From Pachyseris speciosa (Eukaryota; Cnidaria; Anthozoa; Scleractinia; Pachyseridae), in the NCBI GenBank assembly GCA_016490735.1, contig JAEMWC010000447.1, forward strand, positions 577,501-641,500: DNA of 64,000 nt, given 5' to 3'. Positions 44,584 to 56,000 of the stretch are shown piece by piece. The first letter of the stretch is position 1; each line of letters begins with the position of its first letter. The position numbers were made by a program, and so were the translations under genes. Under the pieces are notes generated by a model. That model saw nothing but the letters and a program-made list of their open reading frames with translations, ran no database searches and was not told the origin of the DNA.

Positions 44584-47500
44584 CTAAATGAAGAGCATAA
44601 ATTCCATAACAGCATTCCATAACTGAATAATAAATAAAGAGAGACATTAAATGATAAACGAGTTGTGATATGTGAGCTAGGACAAATTATAGCTTTTAAG
44701 TTAAACAGGGAAGTACAGTAAACCTATTATATATTTTGCGACTCTGATTTTCTATTTCCTGTCAAGCACATAGCCACAGCCCTGTTGAAAAGCCAAAACT
44801 GCTGTTTTCGTGTTTTCGGTCAGCCATGCTGGATGGCTTCACTGACCCCCAACAGCACCATTTGCATATGTACATGTAGCCCAAAATATTAACATCATTT
44901 TGTGTAGAAGACATAACAGGCTATCTATTAAAGGTAAAAACTTTCCAAAATATCTTAACGTAACGAAACGCTACGGTGTGGGAGTGGCGATTCCAAACCC
45001 CCCCCCCCCCCCCCCCCCGACCCGCTCTTTGTAACACGGTGGGGTATGAGTTAAATATGACATCAACAATGCCTTACGTTGCTTTCTAGCTTTCTCTTTC
45101 GCGTCAATTGTGTTAAAGTAAGAAGCTAATCACGCTTAAACGTCTTAATTTTCTTATGATAACTAGTAATTGTGTAAGCAAATAAAAAGAAGCATTGCAA
45201 GTAAAAGCTTGCTATTTCCTTGTCTTCGACAAGTGTGAATTCGAATGGACCAAAGCACATGCGGGAAATCATGAAGTTTTCTTAGGCACTATTTCATACT
45301 GCCTGATCGTGTTTGGCCCATTACTTGTAAAACATTTTCCTAGGATAAAAAATATAACGTAGTTTTTATCAAAGGCTTTCTTTTTCTTGGTCCCCTTGCA
45401 TTCGCGAAGGCGGCAGAAGAATCCGACCCATTCTTTTGGCTTTTTCAACCTCGGCTTTTGATACGTTGAATAACATGATAGCTTTTTCACTCAATACTGA
45501 AAAACGTCGTCGAGGACCTTGGCCAAGTCCTAAAAAAATGAAAACGTTAGCCATTAGCTGCTTCCTGTGTCCCACTGTTTGTATAAAAACAATCAAATTT
45601 AAACAAGTAACAGAAACCACACATGATCATTATGATCGCCATCGCCATCGCCATCGCCATCGCCATCGCCATCGCCATCGCCATCGCCACCGCCACCGCC
45701 ACCGCCACCGCCACCGTCACCGTCACCGTCACCGCCATCGCCATCGCCATCGCCATCGCCATCGCCATCGCCATCGCCATCGCCATCGCCATCGCCATCG
45801 CCACCGCCATCGCCATCGCCATCGCCATCGCCATCGCCATCGCCATCGCCATCGCCATCGCCATCGCCATCGCCATCGCCATCGCCATCGCCATCGCCAT
45901 CGCCACCGCCACTGTCGCCGTCACCGTCACCGTCACCCTCACCACCACCCTCACCCTTACCCTCACCCTCATCACCATCGCCATAGCCATCGTCATCGTC
46001 ATCGTCAAAATCATCACTTAAGTATAGAGCGTATGTAACCTAAAGTTGTTATTGTTTTTCCTTTTCTAAGCTGTTACGTTACCTATAACATTTTCTTGCC
46101 TGAAGATGGCTTACGATTGTAGGCTGAATGCAGTGCAGTAAGAAATATTGTGGACAGTTGGTTGTGAGTGATAAGGCCGGGGCCTTAGGATGATATGGCT
46201 AAAAAAAGTGGTCATCTTGGATCTGTCTGTTCCAAGCCTCATAAAACCGTCCAAACAGGATATTTTTACGATGCCGCCATTTTACTACAGCTACCAGAAT
46301 ATTTCAGGTTTTTCTTTTCTCGTGCTATTTAGTCAGGCGTTATCATTTGCGTCTCCGTTTTAGTCAAATGACACAATGTCAGAAATATCCTATTAGTACA
46401 AAACTAATCGGCACCAATGAAGAAACGCAGAAACGGGACGATAAATTTAGCATGTTCTTAAAAAAAATGGTTAGAAAATTCATATTTCAGGCTATAAAAC
46501 ATGTACTGAGGCGAACACTCAAATGTAATTAAAACTGTTTCTAGGTATAATAAGAGAAAATTCACATGTTTGGTGGTGTTCGTTACGTTCCAATGCCAAA
46601 TGTGAGTACGTATGAAAACTAACCACGCCCCACCACTCTATACCGGAGAACGAAGTTCACGTTACCTCCAAGATTCTGGAAAACACTTCTGGACTGGGGT
46701 CCCTGTGAGGCTTGATATTCCACCCTCACTCCTCCTGGTAACCTGGAATTATCGATAACATCTCTAGGATGAAGGCCTTCTGTGCCAGGCATGTTGTTAG
46801 CTACCTGAGGAAAATGAGCGTTCAAGTGAGCGCTACTTCGCCGCTGCCAATCCATCCAGATCTTGTCCATGAAACTATGATGAAGAGCAAACTCCGGAGC
46901 AGTGGCCGAATCGAAGGAACACATGTGACCTGGATGTCATTAAGAGCAAAATACTAGTTAAAACTAAACAAAAACAGCAACAACAACAACAAACTGTACT
47001 TTAACCAACAGTAATAAACTGGTTAAAAAGAGATGAGATGATGTCAGTTCTGATTTAATAATATTACAACTCCCCTGTCACACAAAATCTTTGGTTGTTC
47101 AAAATTAAAGCTACGATACCGATGCCTGTTAAGCGGTATGTTTCTTTTCTTAACTCGAAAATTCTTTTCTTTTGAGAACACATAAAATAATATACAAATG
47201 TAATTTCGAAAATCGATCCCCGGAAGTTGATACTAGAAACCTGTTGGTTTCCTAAAAACGTCTAAGCCATTGCACCACTACGTTTGATTAGGGTTGATGA
47301 ATAACGTACCTCCAATTAAGCAGTGAACAGTATCGTGCAGGTTAATGCGCATGGTAACTTCGAAATCATCAAAGATTGAAGCGGGGAGGTTCTGAACTGC
47401 CTGAACTGCGATTGAATCAGGAGGGATGTCTGTGAGGTTAAACCCACGACGTAAACATCCACCTTCCGCAGATGGCACCACGTTCCAGGACCCTCGCCTA

Positions 47501-49860
47501 AAAGGTCCATCGATAACACATCGGGGGGCCGGATGCTCTCCGTTCCCGCCCAAACCACTCTCACCACCAAACCAAACGTCGGAAGGACCTGGATCAGACA
47601 GAAAAGACAATAAAGTAAATCGATGAATTAGTGAACCCTTGTTGGAAAGAATAATGGAGGTTAGAGAATTTTATTTCAATGGTCTTCAGTCACTCCACTG
47701 TGAGAATATCGATGAAGTACCTAGTGGATTATTGTTATACCGCGGAATTATTAATTGCGGGCTCGGAAATAGTGACGCTTCGGATACGTTCTCCGTGTTG
47801 TAAGCCATGTGTAACACGCTGTTGTTATTAAATGTGTTTTGTTAAGTTTACCCTGTATCTCAAGCTTTGAGGATCACCATATTCATAAACAAGCTAAAAC
47901 ATAAGCTAGAACCATCCAAATTAGCTCAGACGATTTGCAGCTAATGACCACCAGTGGGCTTCCATTCGAATGATCACAGAGGAAATTACAACTTAGTTAA
48001 AATAATAAATGAGACAAACGAATATTGTTAAATAGCCAATTTTAGTGCGCTCCCTGGACCAAAAGTTGTAAAAAGTTGTAAAACAAGTTGAGTTAAAGTA
48101 GTCAAAATGGCATCTTGAAACTTTGGAATACACTATTACCAAAAAGAAATAATACTTTTAGAATAATTGGAAACGCATTAAATTCACAATAGAGGATGAT
48201 TTTATTTCCAAACCTTGGATGCGCATAATATTCCACACTTAGCACATCGCATCACAAGGATTGCTAAAGTGAAAAGAATTAAGATTAACATACCCGTCCT
48301 CCATGGATTATTGGAAGCCAAACTCCAGTCCCAATAAGGTACAGTTATCTGACAGTCGATGCGTCGAAGAATGTTCTCATACTGGAGGACGAACCATCGA
48401 TGCCAAGGCAGAAACTGATCGCGCTCGTGAATTCCGTCCTGGAATATAGTTTTATGTAAAGTGATGAGTCGATCATAGTCTGGCTTATATCTAGGATCTG
48501 TAGACGCTAAACGGACGGCTCTGGTGTACCTCACACGGTCTGCCGCTGCCATGGTAGTAAACTCGCGTCGGACGCGTGCGCAGTTGACGAGACGGCCACC
48601 AGAACATGTGCACCGCCGACCGCATCTGTCGTTCACAGTCCTTCCCTCGATACATCCTGCAAAACAAACGGGGGAGCGGGCAGGGGGCAGTTAATTGGTG
48701 GCCTCTGGAGGTTGAATCACCTGCTTTAGGTCTATACCATTCATTCAGTATCCGATAAAAAAAAATAAATGGAAACTAGCAGTTAAGAAATATTAATAAC
48801 TTACTAAAGATACCTTATAACTTCTGGTTGCAACATATATGTTCATCGTAATCAGAGTGGTCATTATATATGATTAAGTAAGGCACCAGTCTCTTGAATA
48901 AGCCATGTTTTAATTCATTCCCGTCACGACATTTTGTATGTGTTTTTTTGTAATTTCCCGAGGTTAGGAGGTCAAGTCGATCTCGTTATTCCGTATAAGG
49001 GGTTACTACAGAGATTTTGCTGGTCCAAAAGAGCGAAGGCTCTATCTTTCTTGTCACGCTTGTCACGCTGCTGATGCTTGTTTTTAAACGAGCACTCTGG
49101 CTAGTATTCTGGTAAGTATTTGATTCAGTTTATAAGTGTGTTTTCGATCGAGCCATTTGCCACCTCAGAAGCCGCCTTCCTGGCATCCTAAAGCTGGGTT
49201 GATGGTTAGAGACAATCCTCTGAAAGAAACCAGAGGTGGAAAAAAATACAACAATTGGGCCGCCGAAAGTGTTTGATCAAGCCACGAGCCATTCACGAGC
49301 GATGTTGTGTTCCTAGCCGATCTGTGGATGGATTTCGGGACCTCGCATGGTAATTTTGGCGAGTTTTGACTCGTAAATAATGCAATCGGTGCACTATTTT
49401 GTCAGTAGGACTGGGTGGCTCGGCACTTCTAAAAAAATATCTGAAATGGAAAATGGCGGGCTTCCATATGCCGCCGTCATGCAATAATTTCCCAGAATTC
49501 CTTTGGGTCAAAACTAGTACGCGAGCATGACAGACCGTTATCCACGTTGCGTTAAAGAAGTGAGTAGGAAAATGTGGAACAGATTATAAGAAGTGGAGTC
49601 GAAGTTTGCTGCGAACGTAGAATTTTAGCTTCGAGAGCATTTTTGTCTTCAAGACAACATTGCATATTTTTTGGTGATGTCCGAGGGCGTTCTATGCCAA
49701 CATTTTTGGTGTACAACAGAATAAACGGCCAGATTGCATGAAAATTGGGCGTTTTGGGGTGGCAAAGTCTGAAAACTTGAGAGGAAAATATGTGAACTTT
49801 AGAGGGCCACGAGTTTATCAGTATTTTATATTGTCAAGTGCCACCCTCGATACTGTAATG

Positions 49861-49906
<46 letters not shown>

Positions 49907-50127
49907 TATTATTATTATTATTATCGTTTTCAGTGCTATGAATTGCTTCCTACAGTCTCCTAGAACCGGGGCCAATCCTTGGTCCTGAGGTACCAGGGAG
50001 CGGTTTTTATTTGATGGACAGAAACCTTCTCAGTATGTGCGCCGTTCCTAGGAGGACGATCTTTTGCAGTTCGTTAATGTTGCTGGTTCCGGGGATCTTT
50101 CCTAAATTCTGGTCCATTCCCTCTCTA

Positions 50128-50175
<48 letters not shown>

Positions 50176-50281
50176 TAATAAAAAATAAAAATCGATTAAT
50201 ACAGTTTTCCCCATAGTTTGTAACTTAATAATTTTGCAATTATTTATTATTTTGTAAATATTGGATGAGTTGTTAAAAAAA

Positions 50282-50323
<42 letters not shown>

Positions 50324-50393
50324 TATTTTTTTAATGAAGTTTTTAGCAATACTTTTAAAATATTTATACGGATAATAATAATAATAATAATAA

Positions 50394-50443
<50 letters not shown>

Positions 50444-53051
50444 TGCAGGTTAGTGGTGAGAACGCTCGCCTTCCACCCGGGTTCGATTCCCGGACTTGGC
50501 GTCATAAGTGGGCTGAGTTTGTTGGTTCTCAACTCTGCTCCGAGAGGTTTTTCTCCAGGTACTCCAGTTTTCTCCTCTCCCCAAAAGCCAACATTTGATT
50601 TGATTTGATGTATTTAGACTTAATTTTGATTTGAAAATTGTAAAGCGCCATTGATCCGTATTTGTAAATGGCGCTATGTAAGTAATAAATTATTATTACT
50701 ATTATTATAGGTTTTCAAAACAATAGTCATTGTAGACCCATAAATTGCAGAGCGTGGCGGATATAAGTAAAGGTAATGTAGCCACTTCAAAACAAACAAA
50801 CATAGAGGCAAAAAGCAGTTGAAATAAACGCGATTCGAGACACAAAAATGCAAGGCAATAAAATACTCTGAGTAATAGTTTTCTTTAAACAACGAATTCA
50901 TGGATCTTAGCGTATGAACTGAGTTTCTAAAGAAAAAACGAAGGAAGCACTCGGCTTGATAGCAGTCTTTAGTGTACTACATCGGTATCACAGGGGATAT
51001 GATATTTCAGTTCTTTTGGTTTTTTTTTTTTTTCTTCCGTTTGTATTGGCACCTTTTTAACGGGACTTTAGCTTTAGTCTGATCAATCTAAGAATAACAC
51101 GCCCAGAAATTCCAATTGTAATCTCCGCAGCGATCAGCCTACCATTGATGAATACCATACCTGGGCATGGATTTGTGCTGCATTGCCTGGTTTCAAAGCT
51201 CCCTCCTGGGCAGGTAGCTCCTCCCCTGCCGGGCGGTGGGTTGGTGCATGTTCTTGTTCGTCTCTGTGCTCCACCACCACATGTCCTACTGCATGAGCCC
51301 CAGGGTAACCAAGCCGACCATCCACCGTTTACCGCTAAATAGCAAGTATAAAAACTTCTATGTGATATATAATCTCCCTTGCCTCGCTATACTGATTTAG
51401 CGAAGGACAATTCTATCCGCTGGTTGAGTCGCTGTCCTTGCGGATTTAATTAATGGTCACCACTTGTCGCGCTTTTGCAGCTGGAGAATAATTTATACCC
51501 ACTGAGTAACGTCGCTTGCACTTGCTTTTTCAACACGAGGAGACTTCTTTATAAAACCATTTCATAACTAGCTTTATTCTGATTAATCTAAGAATAACAC
51601 GAACAGAAATTGCAATGCTAATCTTTGCAGGGTTATGCGATTACCCTACCGTTGAAACCAACACCATACCTTGGCATGGATTTGTGTTGCATTGCCTGGT
51701 TTCAAAGCTCTCTCCTGGACAGGTAGCTCCTCCCCTGCCGGGCGGTGAGTTGGTGCATGTTCTTGTTCGTCTTTGTGCTCCACCACCACATGTTCTACTG
51801 CATGAGCCCCAGCGTAACCAAGCAGACCATCCACCGTTGACCGCTAAAAAGCAAATATAACAATTGCTCTGTGATATAAACAGGAAACAAAGCAGACCAT
51901 CCACGATTCACCGCTAAATAGCAAGTATAACAACTTCTCTGTGATATACACTCTCTCTCTCCTCGCTATACTTGATTTTTAATCGAAGGACAACTCTATC
52001 CGCTGCTAAGTCGCTGTCTATTGCATACTTAATTAAGGGACACCAATTGCCGCGCTTTAGCAACTGGAGAATAATTTACCCACTGTGTAACGTCACTTAT
52101 ACTTGCTTTTTCAACACGTGGAAACTTCTTTATAAAACCATTTTATAACTATAATTTTTAATCTTGCATTGGCCAAGATTTAAGAAGATGTTTGGAATAT
52201 ACCCAAATTGAAATAAGATAATAGCTACATGAAACAGATTGGTTTGAAAATGACAAGCTTGATTGACATACGTGCCATGTGTATGGAAAACATGCTAAGA
52301 TACCATCTCTCTTAAAAGAGGATATTTTTGTATGCATATCATTAAAGGTTTTAATGGACTTACTTGGGCACTGTTGAGTGTTGCATATCCGCCGCTCGAA
52401 ATTGCTTCCACTGCAATTCCGACCACCACCCCGGGGAAATGGATTAGAACATGTACGGGAGCGAACTTGTGTCCCTCCGTTGCAGGACGAGGTGCATGCA
52501 GAGAATCGCGACCACTGCGACCAGCCGCCGTCAACTGTAGTGCAAAAACATTACATGAGAAGGATTTCAGTTGCGTCTAAAACCATTAATGGTATTAATA
52601 ATAATAACGATAACGATAACGATAACGATAGCGATAGCGATAGCGATAGCGATAACGATAACGATAACGATAGCGATAGCGATAGTGATAGCGATAAAGA
52701 TAACGATAACGATAACGATAGCGATAGCGATAGCGATAGCGATAGCGATAGCGATAACGATAACGATAACGATAACGATAACGATAGCGATAATGATAGC
52801 ATTGCTCTCTTTTATGATTTTAAAGTCGGTACACACATGCGTAAGAGGTTCCGGGACACCCTTCCACAACATTCCACAACGGGATTTCATTGTAGACTGC
52901 GGCTTAAACGCTAGCCAAGCGTGTGTCCGCTAAGTTTAGGAAGTGATAATGGCGTGAGCTTGTAAATTAGTAATTTCAGGATCTTTTTGATATTTTCATC
53001 AAAATTTTTGCCGATAATAGTTAATAATATAATAGTAATCATCATAAAAGC

Positions 53052-53095
<44 letters not shown>

Positions 53096-56000
53096 TAACA
53101 ATAGGACAATTCGAACGCTGTGCTAGCGCGTAGAACGTTCAGAATCTCGTTCAATTTAAAACTATAAGCTACACAACTAGACTGAAATTTATCCTCCACC
53201 AATTTACTGCGTCAGCTCGTCACTAATGACCGTGCTTTATCAAAGGCATATAGCGTGGAGCTTTGCATGTTTATGATGGTATTGCGTATATCCAAACCAG
53301 CAGCATCTATAGACATACACTAAAGCCCCCACAAAGTAATGAGGTGGATGATAATGTTTTAACATGCAATAAATTAAACAGCCACCGTTAAACATCACAA
53401 ACAACATAACATGTAAGTACCATTAAAACAAAACAAGACAAAACAAAAAAACGTTTGTTTGCATGGGTGACGGTTCCAAAAACTGTGAATTTCAACAAAC
53501 CTCTATTTTGACAGGAAGTTCTTCCACAGAACTGAGACTGCGATCTAGGCCCGCGGCAATGAGCACCACCGCTGGATGGTGGGGGATTGGTGCAGGTGCG
53601 CGTGCGTGTTCGTGTTCCACCTCTGCATCTTCTGCTACAATGACTCCACGGAGACCAGTTTGTCCACCGCCCACTAACTGATGTAAGAAATAAGAAATTC
53701 TTATATACCGTATTATGTTTGATGTTATATAGCACATCGATAGGCTCATATATACTAGAAATAAACTGCAATCGATAAATAAATTACGAGCTAGGTAATT
53801 TGTAGGTTTGTGTTGCTTGCGAAAAAGCTTGTCCCTGCCATACATTTGTTGAAAACAAAACATTTGTGAATTGACGTTTATGGGCCTGTTTATGGAGATG
53901 GTAAATTCCCAATGGGTCATTCCAGCATTAATCTCCTTGACACTGAAACACCAAGATGTCAGCCGGAAATGACTTAAACGGTTATGAATAGCTATAGTAT
54001 GACTAATTTGCAAAACAAACTATGTCGATAGAGACCAAGCACTTGTCTTCATTCCTCCACCGACTCTACACTATAGTTTTATTATTAGAAATAGCCCATT
54101 TGACATTCGGGAGGTTTATGTAGCTAAAGGTGATGAATGTGATATTTTCACATTTTCACATTGGGGAGCAGGGTTGGCATAGTGGTGAGAGCGCTGGCCT
54201 TCCACAAATGTGTCCCGGATTCGATTCCCGATTCGGCGTCGTAAGTGGGCGTCGCAAGTGGGCTGCGTTTTGTTGGTTCTCTACTCTGCTCCGAGAGGTT
54301 TTTCTCCGGGTACTCCGGTTTTCCACTCTCTGATTTGATTCATTTAGAGTTGATTTGATTTAGTCTCCCAACTAGTAGAGCATCTGTGCTCGGCTAGAAA
54401 GATTTGAGACCTTAATAAAGTGATTATTATTATTTGCGGAGCTTATTTGGGGCAAGGTTTATGTCCCAAATTTTGCGCCTTTAATGAAGATGTTCTGAGA
54501 TAACAAAGAAGAAAGAAAGTGCTTATAAACCGGTAGAAAATATTACTGCAGTAATTGCTTTTGGGCCCTAAGAACTTTTAAAACTCACTGTCATATTGGT
54601 TGTGGCCGTAAAAGTGAGTTAATATTGACGTTTACAGCAAACTGTAGCGTTTGGTCCACAAGAAAAAGTTGATACCAACACCATACCTTGGCATAGATTT
54701 GTGTTGCATTGCCTGGTTTCAAAGCTCCCTCCTGGACAGGTAGCTCCTCCCCTGCCGGGCGGTGGGTTGGTGCATGTTCTTGTTCGTCTCTGTGCTCCAC
54801 CACCACATGTTCTACTGCATGAGCCCCACGATAACCAAGTCGACCATCCACCGTTTACCGCTAAGAAAGCAAACGTAAAAATTGCTCTGTGATATAAACA
54901 GGAAACCAAGGACACCATCCATCCATCCATCTCCCTTTCCTCGCTGCACTAATTTAGTGAAGGACAACTCTATTGCTGGTTTGCACGTGACGTCACGGCA
55001 GCCATGTTGGAGGTCAAGAACAATGGCCTTTCTCTCCGCTGGGAACTAAATTCTATTTTAATGTAAATTCTTCGAAAAATTTTCTATTGTTTTGAGCTCC
55101 AACATGGCCGCCCTGTCACGTGGTTGCAAACCAAGAATCCGCTGGTTACGTCCCTGTCCCTGTAAGTGGGCGTCGTAAGTGGGCGTCGTAAGTGGACTGC
55201 GTTTGTTGGTTTTCTACTCTGCTCCGAGAGGTTTTTCTCCGGGTACTCCGGTTTTCCACTCTCTGATTTGATTCATTTAGAGTTGATTTGATTTAGTCTC
55301 CCCCAATTAGTAGAGCATCTGTGCTCGGCTAGAAAGATTTGAGACCTTAATAAAGTGATTATTATTATTTGTGGAGCTTATTTGGGGCAAGGCTTATGTC
55401 CCCAAATTTTGCGCCCTTAATGAAGATGTTCTGAGATAACAAAGAAGAAAGAAAGTGATTACAAACAGGTAGAAAATATTACTGCAGTAATTGCTTTCGG
55501 GCCCTAAGAACTTTTAAAACTCACTGTCATATTGGTTGTAGCCTTAAAAGTGAGTTAATATTGACGTTTACAGCAAACTGTAGCGTTTGGTCCACAAGAA
55601 AAAGTTGATACCAACACCATACCTTGGCATAGATTTGTGTTGCATTGCCTGGTTTCAAAGCTCCCTCTGGACAGGTAGCTCCTCCCCTGCCGGGCGGTGG
55701 GTTGGTGCATGTTCTTGTTCGTCTCTGTGCTCCACCACCACATGTTCTACTGCATGAGCCCCACGATAACCAAGTCGACCATCCACCGTTTACCGCTAAG
55801 AAAGCAAATATAAAAATTGCTCTGTGATATAAACAGGAAACCAAGGACACCATCCATCCATCCATCTCCCTTTCCTCGCTGCACTAATTTAGTGAAGGAC
55901 AACTCTATTGCTGGTTTGCACGTGACGTCACGGCAGCCATGTTGGAGGTCAAGAACAATGGCCTTTCTCTCCGCTGGGAACTAAATTCTATTTTAATGTA

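Larger units (their letters stand above)
48657..51160. other. Right gene intron between TSP1 and tyrosinase exons
   Basis: 2.5 kb containing five (TTA/TAA)n tracts (49861-50442) and a tRNA-derived SINE (50446-50690). A segment near 49320-49440 (ttttgactcgta, ggctcggcactt) resembles the region at 8600-8650 and may be an old shared repeat. No exon seen. Confidence 0.5.
51081..52150. repeat. Tandem duplication, about 500-bp unit with TSP1 exon (two full, one partial)
   Basis: gatcaatctaagaataacac at 51081 recurs as gattaatctaagaataacac at 51581; the units run collinearly through the TSP1 exon, ctctgtgatata, cctcgctatactga and the aacttctttataaaaccatt segment. A third partial copy (about 51885-52150) keeps only the first bases of an exon (accatccacgattcaccgct) and the downstream part. 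Confidence 0.85.

Noticed and set aside
45436..46038. Long frames of HR, AI/AT and AM dipeptides on both strands
   Set aside because: They are translations of the (CGCCAT)n microsatellite, open in several frames because a period of six contains no stop codon.
51145..51860. Plus-strand proline/leucine-rich frames ([19 protein letters not shown] type), repeated at 54701 and 55645
   Set aside because: They are the antisense of the TSP1 exons, which have splice sites, cysteine patterns and family motifs on the minus strand.
52378..52933. Asp/Asn/Ser-rich and Ile/Ala/Thr-rich frames
   Set aside because: Artefact of the GATAAC/GATAGC hexamer array; they also overlap TSP1 exon D on the other strand.
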